Shown here one piece after another: positions 13,101-23,645 of a stretch of DNA of 64,000 bases. The DNA lies in NCBI GenBank assembly GCA_027625915.1, contig JANTQA010000048.1, positions 248,001 through 312,000 on the forward strand, written 5' to 3'. The notes below the pieces were generated by a model that was given only the letters and a program-made list of their open reading frames with translations, was not told where the DNA came from and did not search any database. The translations under genes were made by a program, and so were the position numbers. Each line of letters begins with the position of its first letter. Position 1 is the stretch's first letter. The stretch comes from Anaeramoeba flamelloides. Taxonomy: Eukaryota > Metamonada > Anaeramoebidae.

Positions 13101-16100
13101 AAAGGTTTCCAATTAAAAATCAATAAGGAATTTTTTTACCCTGTTTCACTTTTTTTCCCAAATGGTTATGTTGTTTTAAGAAAAGCATCCGATTGAAGAT
13201 TTTCAAAGGCTGAAAAAATGATTTATTTTTTTAGAAAAATCAAATCTTTTCTCATAAAGCCTTAAAACTTTAAAAGCTAATAAATAAATTTTGTTAAGTG
13301 AAAATTTTTATTCAAAGATATGTATTTTCAAAAAGTGAAAAATACAATTTTTACAAATTGTCAATACAACGAACGAATAAGTGAAATAGAACAGTTTGAT
13401 TTTGAATTCTGGATTTTTTGATATTCTTATAGTTTTTTATTAAAGATAATTCCAAACTTACTATTATTTTGTTTTTCTTTGCAAAAGAGTATTATTTATT
13501 TATTTTTGCTTTGGAATTGGCTGTCTCTGATTCTCCTCTTTATTTTTTATTCAAAATCTGACCAAAGGAATTTTTGTTTAATCATGATTTTTTATTTACG
13601 GGATTATTGTATTATTAAAATTTGATATGAGAATAAGAGTTTTCAGAAAAATAAATTTTTAAAGATTGAAAAATCTCTATCATTAGAATTTATTTTGCAT
13701 TTTTTGTTTAATTTTAAAGAGGGGTTTTGAAATTAAATTTTCATTTTTTTTTTTTTTTTCATAAAATTTAATAAATATAGTAGTTTCAATAATATAGCTT
13801 GAATAACTAATAATAATCAGATAATTGGCAATTGTTGGTTAGTTATAAAAACAATATTACCAATATTTTTGATCATGTAATTTTTTTTTCTTTTTTTCAA
13901 AAAATAAATTTTTAATTTTAAATAGTTTATACTTGTAATCTTATAAATAACAAAAATACCACTTTTTTTTTTATTCAAGGATTCATTTTCAAACTATTTG
14001 AATTCTTTCTGTTCAATACTTTGAAAAAGAAATGACAAATAAAAAACAAATTAAATTAAACCTTTCAGTACATACATACATACATACATATATATATATA
14101 TATCCCAAAGATCAAATTCTTTTATCTATGAATTTCAATCAAATCTTCTTAATCTCCCAAAAAGAATTTTTGTTAATTTTCTTTTTATCATTAAAGTTGT
14201 ATTTTTGGTTAAAAAATATGTATTTTATCAAGTATGAAAAAGAGATATTTTATCCCTATAAAAACCCTTATGAAAAAAACAATTTAATTTCAAATCTAAA
14301 AAGTTCTCGTTTACGATAATTCTATAATTTATGGTTTTGAATGTATCTTTTTATATCTAATTTCGAATTGGTACAACACCAAAGTAATTGAATTGATTTG
14401 TGAGAAATAAAAATCAAAAAGTTATCATAATGGAAAATTAATAGAAGATTTGGCGATATCTTTGTTAAGTCACAATAACGTTTCAAAAATCGCAATTATC
14501 TTTTAACAAATCGCAATATTGTAGAAAATCGCGATAATCAACAATATCACGATATTCTATAAAATCGCGAGATATTCAATAGTATTGTTATAATTTAACA
14601 AATCAGGATTTTCTATAAAATCGCAATAATTGTTTAAAAATCGTTATAAATGTCAAAATATCGTGATAAAAATTAAATCGCGATATAATAGTTGATGGGT
14701 TTTGGGCTAATTGAGAAATATTTTTAGAAAAGAAAAATTTTGTTTGATCAAAAAACAGATCCTTGAAAAACAAAGGTTATTCTTTTAAAAAATCAACAAA
14801 AAAGATACTTGATTCAATCAAGGATCAGATCCAAGAATTTCATTGTATTTTATTTTGATTTAGTTGACAGATCGATCGATCCTTTAGATTAACAAACGTA
14901 ATATCAAAAGACAAATAAATAGTTACCCAGTCAATTGTAAGTTATAAATTGACTTGAATAAAAAAAGCTTCTAAAACAACCAACCCTTCAGCTCTTCTTT
15001 AAAGAATGTGTTGGTGTGTGAAAACATTTTCTTTATTTTATGGAAAGCTGAAAGGAGATGTATAACAATTCAAAAGCTTTTCCAACAACCATAGCCACAT
15101 TATCACCAATTATTAAGATTGCTTGAACATTTGTTTTCTTCTTATTCTTCTTCTTCTCATCATATCTTTGCATTTGACAGTAAATGCAACTAGAGCTTAG
15201 AGGTTTTTGTTTGATCGATCACCAATAAGAAGGAAAATTACTCTTCATTCTTTTTGGTTATTTAACTTGTGAAGGTAATAACTCCATTTCAAAAAAACAC
15301 ACCTATCTTATATTCAAGTGGATTGTTGAAATGAATAACTATTTGTTTGATCATAAAATTCACAGAAGATTTTACTTTTGTAACAAAAAAAAATGAAAAG
15401 AAAACATTTTTTTTTCCACGACAAAAAATCTCATGCCTTTTCTAAAAGCTTTCGTTCTTTCAAAACTTTCAAACACTTGGAGACATTTTGCACCCCTTTT
15501 AAACATTTTCCAACATTTTTAAAGGGTAATATCGTTGTAAAAGTCTCAAAGATTTGGAAAATTAATTCGTTTTTTTTGTAAGGCGATTTCAAAAAATTAT
15601 TTTTTTCATTTTAACTTGGAATTTTCTTTTTCATGATTTTTATTTTATATCACGATTTTATGTTTTTTTGCAATAAAATATGATTTTTCGCGATTTTTCA
15701 GATTATAGCGAATTTATTGGTAATATTGTGATAATAAAAGTTATCATCAAAACCGTTGTGGTTACTTTTTCAAAAAGTAATGAAAATAATCTGTTTTCGT
15801 TTAACATTTAGATGGATATTTTCTAAGAACTTGATTTTTTTTTATTTAAATTTGGTTTTGCCAATGTAAGCTAACCTTTTTAAAGAAAGACAAAAAAATT
15901 TAGTGTTTTTAAAAATTCTTTTTTTTTTTTAGCTTTTGAAAATTTTTTACAGAAGAGTAATTTTTGTAGATCTAAAGTACATTTCAAACTTTGTAGTTCT
16001 GTATCCAAGCTAATTTAATGAAGGGGATGTGTTGAATTTTTCTTTGAAAGATTAATTAAACTTTTTTAATAAAGCTTTACCTTGTATTTTGAGCAATGAA

Positions 16101-18224
16101 GAGTCATATAGCTTTGTGAAGATATTTAAAAAAATGTTGGTCCTTTTACATTTGTTATTTTATTTTGAAGACTTTAGGTCTTCTATTTTTTGAATTTTCT
16201 CATTTTTTTTTCACTGAAGTCATTTTGTATTATTAACCAAGATTGTTAACTTTTGTTTTATAATGGCAACTCCAAAGATAGAATTTATTGGCATTGAATT
16301 TGTTACGGAGATTCAATTTAAATCTTTAGTATTAAAATGACTACTTCTAAAATGGAAAAGTAACAGATTATAAATTTATTATTATCAAAATTAAAACCAA
16401 GGTAGCTTAATCAAAGATATAAAACCTTAAGGTTTTTTTCTGAATTCTTTTTGGTTGTGATTGGGCCTTTCTTTTAAGATCAATCCACCAAATAGTACAA
16501 AATATTTTATTTTCAAAATTTTTACAAAAAAAAATTGTAATGAATACGCATTTTGTAGACACACTTGTAAATTGAAAATAACCTCATATTTTTTTTTTTT
16601 TTTTTATCCCAAGCAAAATAGTGTTTTTCCTCCGTTACTGTGAAATTCCATATCAATAAGAATAAAAATAAAAGATTTGTTTATTATAAGCTATTTCCAA
16701 AAAATCAGGGATACTTTATTTTAAAATAAATTTATAAAAATTTATTCCAATATTACTATTTAAATATCCAAAGATTGTTATTCATCATAAATTGATTATT
16801 CATCATAAATTGATTATTCATAATAATAATTCAATTTGTTTATTAGTATGAAATTACTTTAATAAATGATACCAAAGTTTCTGATCTCAATTTTATATAA
16901 TATTTTTTAGGTGTGACAATTGGTAGTTATTATTTTCTGTTTTTTCATCAAAATATCTTTTCCGAAGAGGTTTAATCTTGATAAATTTTTCAGAGAAGGA
17001 AAAACTTTTAACTGCATTTTATTATTTAAAAAACATGTTTGGGTCCTTACAATATTTCTAGGTTTTTATTGAAATTGGCCGTTTCATTGTTTTCTCAAAA
17101 AAATAGTTTTAATTTTTTTCAATTTTTTGGAAATATTTTGATTAAATTACTGTTGACAATTAAATTTTTAATTTTTGACAAAATAAGTGTTACAGTTTTT
17201 TTCCGTGTAATAATTTTTTTCTGCAATGGTTATATAGAAATACAAATCATAGGCACTGATTGAATAAGTATTAATACTCCTGTTAATATTATATTAACAA
17301 TTTATGAATAGAATCCACTAACAGCGAGATTATTATTTCAAATATAAAAAAAATGCCCAACTTATTTGGGTAATACCTTATATTAAAGCCAAGATTCTGG
17401 AAAAAAATTGTTATTAGAAAAAAAAAATGTGTAAAATCCATTTATAAAATAATAGTAAAAAGGAGGAATTTCAACAGATTATTATTCTTATTTTTGACTG
17501 ATCAATAAAGATACCTCAAATTGAAATTCCCCAGACTGGATTAATACTATTACTGATATCCCAAAGCCAATTTCAGATAATTAAAAAAAAATCCAAAAAA
17601 AGCTAATTTCACTAATGTTTACTATTCAACCTCGAATTTGAAAATTAGTGAATTTTTCAATTTAAGTTTAATTTGTTGTTTTGGATTCTAATTTATTTCG
17701 AATAAAAAATGTAATTTTTTGATTTTGTTTTTGGTTTTAAATAAAGAAAAATAAGCAAAAAATGTGTAAAAAAACATTTGAAAATGTTTGACTTTACTAC
17801 TATTTTACAATTAAAATGGATTGAAACATTTTTTTTTCTATTTGACAACTTTTTTCAGGAATGGTAAGATTTAAAATAAACTTAGAGGAAAAAGAAATAG
17901 TTTTGAATTTACAGTAAAAACAATTTTAATAAATTTGATAAAAAATTTCTCTTTGTTAATTTCCTAAAAATTGTTTTTGAGGTGATTGGTTTGGTCACTT
18001 TGTAAAAAAATTTGTCAAAAAGATGTTTTAATATAATCACAAAATAGTTCTTTTGAAGTTTGACAACTGTTTAGAGATCCTTTTGAAAACTTTTTGGACA
18101 CATTGTTTTCAAATAACGATACAATTAATTGTTAATAGATTTTTTCTAATATAAAATTTAATAAAGATTTAAAATTGCAGACGTTTTCAAGATAATAAAA
18201 ATTTATTCAATCGCAACCCTTAAC

Positions 18225-18269
<45 letters not shown>

Positions 18270-19512
18270 TAATAAAAATTTCAAAGTATCAGCAAAACTG
18301 TGAGAAATAAGGAAACCAAACTTTGGAGATCATTTTTTAAAAATGACTCTAACAGAGAAGCTGTTTCTTTAATTTCTGTGATTAGTTCAAAAGTAACTTT
18401 GTGATGTTTTTTGTTTTGCGTTTAGCATATTTGGAAAAGGAGATCGAATAACATTTTTACATTTTCGTTCATGCAATAATAAGATCTTATACATCAGCCA
18501 ATTATATATTTTGGTTTTGTGTTCTCTAAATTTGTAGAACAAGAACAGTTTTTGTTTTGTGATTTTTTCTTTTTCTTGTTTTGTTTCTGATTATTTTAAT
18601 TTTCGAAATATTTTTGCTTGGGTGTATTTACGGAATAGAAAACAAAAAAAATTCTTCAATTGTGATCATCAAAAAGTAATGTTTCTTTTGAATTTGTCAT
18701 CCTTAAATTCGTGAAACAAAATTAATTTTTTTGAGATCACAAGCAGCTCAGATAACCGTTCTCTTTTTTGTTGTAAAAACAAAAAAAATTGGTTTTGTTA
18801 TTATTTGTATTTTTGTTGTTCTTTTGTGTTGATACAAATTTATTCATTTTCAAAAGAACACTGGACCAATTAGATTATCAAAGTTTTATTAAAAAAAAAT
18901 AGTTTTTCACAAATTCGATTTGAGTTAAATGAGTTATTTGTAAGAATACAAAAAGATAAAACAAAAAAATAATAATAAAAAAAAAAAAAAAAAAAAAAAA
19001 AGTAATTACTTGAGGATTGTTATTCTCTAAGAAAAATTCAGGACTATTTGATGTGATTGCCAATGTTTCAAGAGTATGGTTGGAATAATTTGCAAGAATA
19101 AATGTAAAATCAGACAAAGAACATATTTCTCTATTTAGGGCCAATTTTGTAAAAGCGAAAGTTAATATTAACACAAGAGCAATAAAAATAAAAATAAAAA
19201 AGAGTTAGTGATTGAAAGGCTGGTTTTTTTGTTTTTTTTTTGCAAAAAAAGAAAAAGTATCTTACCTATCTTCAAAGGTAAAAATTTGTGGCACTATTCT
19301 TGAGTCTGAGTTTATTTTGATGTAATTGGGTCGAGTTTTGAACAAACTATTAAAAAGAAAACAAAGAGTAAGGTTATTTTTTTAAGCAGATCCAAATTTG
19401 TTAAAAGTAAAGCAATATCAAAAAAAAGTCTATACGAGTTTATTTGAAAATCACAATTCGAAAGAAGTATTATCAAAAAAAAGATGACAAATAGGGAGCT
19501 ATTTTTTGTCAT
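3952..19512 (-). CDS. TMEM131-family transmembrane secretory protein (five exons)
   Basis: Exons on the minus strand are 19512-19436, 19346-19266, 19130-19010, 11948-11289 and 8890-3952; all junctions are GT-AG with matching phase. The protein is about 1958 residues (human TMEM131 is about 1880). It starts with an ER signal peptide (MTKNSSLFVIFFLIILLSN), followed by repeated beta-sandwich (ASH/PapD-like) segments. These include a VVFFNPKELG block, the WKIPP motif near residue 202 (human W-(E/K)-IPPYET) and FPGKI near 590. A KNNLT(I)LD block (human RNNLTVMD) follows, then one membrane helix near residue 1175. The cytosolic tail is very long and low in complexity (KT repeats, poly-N, EQEQ). In animals this family aids cargo (collagen) assembly and ER-to-Golgi traffic through TRAPPIII. 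Exon 5 contains an apparent +1 base in an A8 run at 7180-7187; without it the two long frames join. Family assignment is strong; the role here is inferred. Confidence 0.85.
5420..5475 (-). repeat. (AAT)n tract coding poly-asparagine in the TMEM131-like tail
   Basis: This is an in-frame trinucleotide repeat inside the cytosolic tail of the TMEM131-like protein, giving about 18 Asn in a row. It is one of several low-complexity coding repeats in that exon, together with the KT repeats near 5950-6050 and the EQ/EK repeats near 4560-4980. The run is prone to length change between strains. Confidence 0.85.
7059..7187 (-). repeat. two (AAT)n runs beside the A8 frame break
   Basis: On the minus strand an A8 run (7187-7180) is followed by two AAT arrays, at about 7170-7133 and 7104-7059. 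The upstream TMEM131 frame stops at 7177-7175, while the downstream frame is open from 7185. No GT donor lies between them that would make an intron. Removing one A joins the frames without a stop and yields LKKF followed by poly-Asn. A sequencing or assembly error, a real indel, or ribosomal slippage are all possible. Confidence 0.75.
10075..10790 (+). repeat. dispersed 0.7-kb non-coding repeat (copy 1)
   Basis: This lies in intron 4 of the TMEM131-like gene. It aligns with the reverse complement of 55770-56490. Shared blocks, in order, include TTGATCAAGAAAAAAT, TTTTTGAAAAACAAA, TCATTTAATTCATCTAAT, TTTCAGAAAATAGGATA, AAAGATTTGTTGGA and, at the far end, TTTTTCAAACTTGATTTCA and CTGGAAAGGTGATCTT. 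No long open frame or terminal inverted repeat was seen, so the class of element is unknown. Confidence 0.7.
12700..13166 (-). mobile_element. MITE with GTGGAAAAAAAGTGAAAC-type ends (diverged copy)
   Basis: This is a homologue, in opposite orientation, of the element at 46892-47325. Both ends carry GGGAAAAAAAGTGAAAC-like inverted repeats. The interior shares TTGATTGATCAA, an AAAATTGACTATTT-like block and a (C/G)CACAATAACAGTT-like block. The right end abuts TA; the left end is eroded and no clean TA is seen. It is non-coding and presumably was moved by a transposase elsewhere in the genome. Confidence 0.7.
14450..14700. repeat. cluster of ATCGCGAT-like words
   Basis: About ten degenerate copies of (A)ATCGC(A/G)AT or ATATCGTGAT occur within 250 bp. 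CpG-containing words are otherwise very rare here. A second, smaller cluster (TATCACGAT, TTTTCGCGATTTTT) lies near 15640-15735, with the PTB-like relic between them. They may be the two ends of one decayed element or degenerate tandem repeats. No arms could be aligned with confidence. Confidence 0.45.
15033..15189 (-). pseudogene. coding relic, possibly the last exon of a PTB/PID-domain protein
   Basis: A 51-codon open stretch follows a good acceptor (GCTCTAG at 15190) and ends in TAA. It has balanced amino-acid composition, unlike the neighbouring noise frames. It reads CIYCQMQRYDEKKK, then TNVQAILIIGDNVAMVVG and KAFELLYISFQ. The end resembles the C-terminal helix of PTB domains (IGQAFELAY type). 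No matching upstream exon was found before the next TMEM131 exon, so it may be a decayed or nested gene piece inside intron 3. The domain assignment is weak. Confidence 0.25.
16680..17060 (+). repeat. dispersed repeat related to the arms of the 44.4-46.5 kb palindrome
   Basis: This aligns with 44370-44770 in the same orientation and with the reverse complement of about 46270-46490. Shared blocks include CTATTTCCAA, TTTCTGATCT followed by a TTTTAT block, TTATTTTCT, TAACTGC(A/G)TTTT and a TTTTTATT(G/A)..TTGG block. The copy lies in intron 3 of the TMEM131-like gene. It is non-coding; boundaries are approximate. Confidence 0.55.
17510..17860 (+). repeat. dispersed repeat, two-copy family (copy 1)
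   Basis: This aligns with 47620-47945. Shared blocks include ATTGAAAT(T)CC, ACTGGATTAATAC, AAAAAAATCCAAAAA, a block starting TTTGAAAATG, and a terminal TTTTACAATTA block. No coding capacity is seen. In both places it lies within a few kb of a copy of the repeat at 16680-17060, so the two may be parts of one longer, broken unit. Confidence 0.55.
18231..18267 (+). repeat. A homopolymer of about 36 bases
   Basis: An uninterrupted A tract lies inside intron 3 of the TMEM131-like gene. A second very long A tract is at about 36662-36692, close to an exon acceptor of the RCC1-BTB gene. Such tracts are a source of length errors in assemblies. No retrotransposon body is recognised next to this one. 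Confidence 0.85.
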
Positions 19513-20089
19513 CAAAATGTAAAAATCTAAAACTAAAGAAAATGAATTACAAATAACAATTTTTTGTTTTGTTTGTTGAAACTCTTTCTAAATTGGTTTT
19601 TGTTCAAAGTTTATGAGTGTTCCGCATTGTGTAATCTAAGGTTTTTTTTGAAAGTTTGTGATCTTTAGTCAACAAGTAACAAATAATTAATTTGTTGAAA
19701 AATTTTTCTGTTTTTCTCATCTCATCAGGAATTTTGAATTCGTGTTCATATCTGCGATTAATTTGAAATAATTTATGAAAGGTGTGTTGTTAGATTTACG
19801 AATTATGAGTCTTATTTCTGAAATAATAAACAAGTTTTCATTCCCGACAAATAAAAAGTTAAGTAAAAGGAAATTAGTTATAATTGAGAGAGAAAACACC
19901 CTGTTCCTGTGATTAAAGTGTTCTTAAATACTATATATAATTTGAGGATCAAAATTCAAATTGACATTTTTTTTATTGTTTTAATCTCAACAGATTTGTG
20001 AGAATCAAGAAAAATTTTGTTGTTAGACTTCTCAGATAAAAAATCTTCGAATAAATCCTATGGCAGATTCAAAAAAGTGTATTTCGTCG

Positions 20090-20380
20090 TGTAATCGAAA
20101 AAAAAAGTAAAATTCTGATAACTACAAGACCAGACTTGTTTTTCAATGTGTTTTTGCAAAAATGAATTTTTGTTTTAAAAAGGCTGATCCATTTTTAACA
20201 TTTTCGAAAAGTTCAAAATCCAAGCAATTTCCAAATTATTTCCAAAAAAATATGTTTCTTCATCTGAAAGTGAGAGAAATATTATTGTTTGTTAAGGAAT
20301 TGAACCAAAATACACTTAAAATGAAACCACAAAGTTTTAGTATAACTCAGTTAAAAAATCGACTTAATTTCAAAAAAATT
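20090..20380 (+). repeat. dispersed repeat, two-copy family (copy 1)
   Basis: This aligns in the same orientation with 27870-28135. Shared blocks include CTGAT(A/T)ACTACAA, a TTTGATCCATTTTT-like block (GCTGATCCATTTTT here), GAAAAGTTC(A/G)AAA, a TTATTTC(C/A)AAAAAAA block, GAAGGAA(T/C)TG-like sequence and AACCACAAAGTTTTA. An open frame of 87 codons on the plus strand of this copy is not conserved in the other copy, so it is not reported as a gene. Confidence 0.6.
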
Positions 20381-21831
20381 ACAAAAATCATTTCAAAGTT
20401 ACATAAAATATATTTCTTTAGTTAAAAAACACTACAAATAATTTTTTTCAATTTGTTGAACAAAAAAACTATGAAGAAAAGTCACAAACCATTAAATTAA
20501 AAATGTTTCCAAAAGTCTTTTTTAAAAACCTGGAAAATTCAACATAAATAATGAACAAATACTTATTTAATGAATAATTCCTAAATTAGAATTAATAATA
20601 CAATCTTAATTGAACCACGGTATTGTTTTTAACCCCAAATTACTTTTATTAATACTCTTTATTTGTATTACTTTTGTGGTCAAATTTTTTTCAAGCAAAT
20701 GAAATTAATTTATCCTATTAATAATGAGATTTAATAAGAAAAAAAAATAATAAATATTAAGTAATAATTTAATAAAATAATAAAATTTTGTTATTACTGT
20801 CTCTGAATAAATGAAATAAAATCCAAACGAGAATAATCTTTTTCTTTTGTCTGAAATTTAATAAATATTTGTAGAAATACAAAATGATCATTTTTTACTG
20901 ATCTGGAGAGATTATAATAATTGGTATATTTTTCTTGTAAACTCCATTTCAAACTCATTTACCATTAAAAATCAAATTTTGAAAATAAATATTATTATAA
21001 ATTGAAATTATCTATGATAATAAGAAAAAAAATATTTTAATATTCAGCTTCTAGATACTAGAGATATTTGTTTTTTCGTCTAATCCACAAAATAAAAAAA
21101 AGTAAAAAAAAAATAAAAAAAAATTTGGCGATTTATTATGAAATTTAGTAAATTATTCAAATACATGTAAATTGGTCAAATTATTTTTTTTTCTTGAAGA
21201 ACTTTGTAAATTTTTTTGATTGTTAACTTGAGTATCTAAAGCATCCATCAATTTTTTTTTAAAATAAAAGAGAATATATTAAATTTAATCATACAAAAAC
21301 AATAAAAAATAATTATAACAATTTTTTAAAAATGTCTATTAATAAAAAAGAAATACAAAATAACTTTGATGTTTTTTTTTTTTGAATTTTTTATGATAAA
21401 ATTAAATAGAATGAAGAATAAATTCACAACTTTAGGAATTGTGCATCTTTGAAAAATTAAATTGACTATAATTTAATTCTTGCTTAATATTGCACATTAC
21501 TCTACAACAGCTTACTTTTTAGCTAAAAAAAATATATTACAAATACGGCAATTTTACATATAAAGTAATATTAAGTAACCAATTTTGGTATCGAAATCAT
21601 TTTTTTTTGAAAAAATAAATTTATAAAAATCTGATGATTTTTTCAGAATTTACAAATTATCATGTTATGAATATATATCTTAAATAAAAGCACATTAATA
21701 TAATAACTTTTTTTTGAACTTCAAATTGATCATCAAAACAATTTTTTTTTAAAAAAAAGGGATAAAAAAAACAAAAATATATAAACAATCTGATCATAAT
21801 ATTTTTTTTTGTTTTGATTTGATTGACAATT

Positions 21832-21913
21832 TTACGTTTCCTTTTCATTAACTCTGGTTGCAACTTTAGGTAAACTGTTATTTCCCAATTTATCTTTGTA
21901 ATAGTCTGTTGTT
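21832..21913 (-). other. possible terminal exon, unidentified
   Basis: After an acceptor-like TTTTCTCAG there are 26 codons, including DYYKDKLGNNSLPKVATRVN, ending in TAA. The composition is more protein-like than that of neighbouring frames, but no upstream exon or start was found and no family is recognised. It may be chance or a relic. Confidence 0.15.
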
Positions 21914-22344
21914 CTGAGAAAATAATACTTAGAGTAGATTATGCACTATTGAGATTCAATATTTGGTTAATCGCAAACCATAAAATTGTCTAGAGTGTCT
22001 GTAATAAGAAAGGAAATTGTTAATTTTTTAAAGCATTCCCAATTGTTAAAACATCTAGCCATAAATCTATAAACTTTATTTGAAAATCTTGTTTTCTTTT
22101 TCTAATTCTTTTCTCTTTATTTTACATTTAAGGTGGATGAAAGAAAAAAAGATGAATTTTTCGTCATTTTCATAGTTAACGTTGGTTAAATAAAATTTCC
22201 ACAATCTTATTGATAATAGGGATTACATGTGAAAATTCTTATTTAAAAATTTCTTTTATCATTTATAACAACTTTTTTCTCTAATTTATATAAATGAGTG
22301 TTAAATTGGTTGTAAAATTTTGATTTAACTTGAATCTATCAAAT

Positions 22345-23121
22345 ATTCCTGAAAATACACGAAAATCGAAAATACTCGAAAAATTTTTAACCACAAAAAA
22401 AAACACTTTTTGAACAACTTCTATGAAACACTGGTGCCAATATACTCACTATAAAGGTAAATTTGGCTTTTATTATATAAAAAAAATGTTTTTTGTGAAA
22501 ATATCAAAATTCAAAAAAATTAAATTTTACGGAATGGTATTTAACCTATTTTGTGTGAAAGGAATAAGTATCCCCGATGAATGTAACATTTCTGATCATT
22601 TCGAAATGGTATTAACTAATTGAGAGAAAATGTACTTGAATTGAAAATTTCAAATTGTTTTTCATTACCCATAATTTTGTAATATTAAATACAATCCAAA
22701 AATAACCGAGTAATATTTAATCGTAAAATACATGCCCATATCCTGCATAAGGTGGCACAAGCCAAACTTTATTAACTTACCATTTCACTAAAGGAACTGG
22801 TTTAACCAAAACATACAAACACAACCCTGGCCAATACCCTGACATACCTAAACACAACCCAAGTATACAATGGCATACCGATACACTTACCCTAATAAGT
22901 ACCAACAATTACTCAGATATACTCAAAGGTACCAAAACATCTTTAGAGTAGTTTAAAGTAGAAAAATCAAAAAAAATATTTTTTTTCTGAAAGTAAAATT
23001 GTTATTTTACCGTTAAACTGAGTATATTGGCACCCGTGTTTCATAGAAGTTGTCCATAATGTGTTTTTATCTTGGTTAAAAAGTTTTTTGGTATTTTCGA
23101 TTTTCCGGTATTTTCAGGAAT
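22345..23121. mobile_element. MITE-like element with about 117-bp terminal inverted repeats
   Basis: The left arm at about 22345-22461 and right arm at about 23005-23121 are inverted copies. Both carry ATTCCTGAAAATAC, a GAAAATCGAAAATAC block, AACAACTTCTATGAAACAC or its close variant, GGTGCCAATATACTCA, and GGTAAA at the inner end. The interior is non-coding and includes a C-rich stretch (22790-22950) with repeated CATACC/ACACAACCC words. No TA or longer target duplication is clear. A long-arm non-autonomous DNA transposon is the simplest reading; the superfamily is unknown. Confidence 0.75.
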
Positions 23122-23352
23122 CTTTCAAACACCCATTTAACTTTCTTTTTATCATAAAACAGAGAATATGTGTTTAGATAATTTTATAACATTCTTAATT
23201 GGAAAATTGATCTAACATTTCAAAAAATTTAAATATATTTTATTTTATTTTTTTTATAAAAATAGAAAAAAAAAAAATAATTTTTTTTTTTTAATTTACC
23301 CATTAAACAAGTACTTAGGTTTTCCCTTGTGTTCCTATTATGATGAAAATTA

Positions 23353-23645
23353 ATATATTTTCAGAATAAAACAGAAAACCTCAAGAAAATTATCATTGAC
23401 TTTTTCAGAATTTAAAAGGATTGAATAAAATTAAAGATTTTCCTCTATTCTAAAGAATTCTGGAAAACCACACTTAGCCTTTCTTGAGTTTTCCGTTTAT
23501 TTAGAAAATCGATAGATTTTACAATTAAAACAGAAAAGCACAAGAAAAGTGTTATATGTTTTTTTTTTTTACTTTTTGAAATGTAAAGAAAAATATATTT
23601 AATTATCTTTTTATTTCAAAAAGTAATAAAAAAAAAACATAGATA
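23353..23645. repeat. stem-loop repeat cluster (copy 2 of the 35.2-kb family)
   Basis: There are two imperfect palindromes at about 23401-23468 (CAGAATTTAAAAGGATTGA ... CTATTCTAAAGAATTCTGG) and 23571-23625 (ACTTTTTGAAAT ... ATTTCAAAAAGT). They are bracketed by inverted words of the type AACAGAAAACCTCAAGAAAA and CTTGAGTTTTCCGTTTATTT. The same stem-loops recur in intron 2 of the RCC1-BTB gene at 35231-35620. The region is non-coding. Confidence 0.7.

Larger units (their letters stand above)
11949..19009 (-). other. 7.06-kb intron 3 of the TMEM131-like gene
   Basis: The intron joins the codon for Gln93 to Asn94 in phase 0. Across the junction the alignment to human TMEM131 (SFDVVFLAR against LEFVVFFNP) is gapless, so no exon appears to be missing. 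It contains a TA-type MITE (12700-13166), a patch rich in TCGCGAT words, a PTB-like coding relic (15033-15189), two dispersed repeats (16680-17060, 17510-17860) and an A-homopolymer (18231-18267). The rest is plain AT-rich sequence. Confidence 0.75.

Noticed and set aside
20162-20425. 87-codon plus-strand frame beginning MNFCFKKADPFLTF
   Set aside because: It coincides with a dispersed repeat whose other copy (27870-28135) does not keep the frame open.
21660-21863. 67-codon minus-strand frame beginning MQPELMKRKRK
   Set aside because: Most of it is hydrophobic low-complexity sequence; the only protein-like part reads better in another frame (21832-21913).
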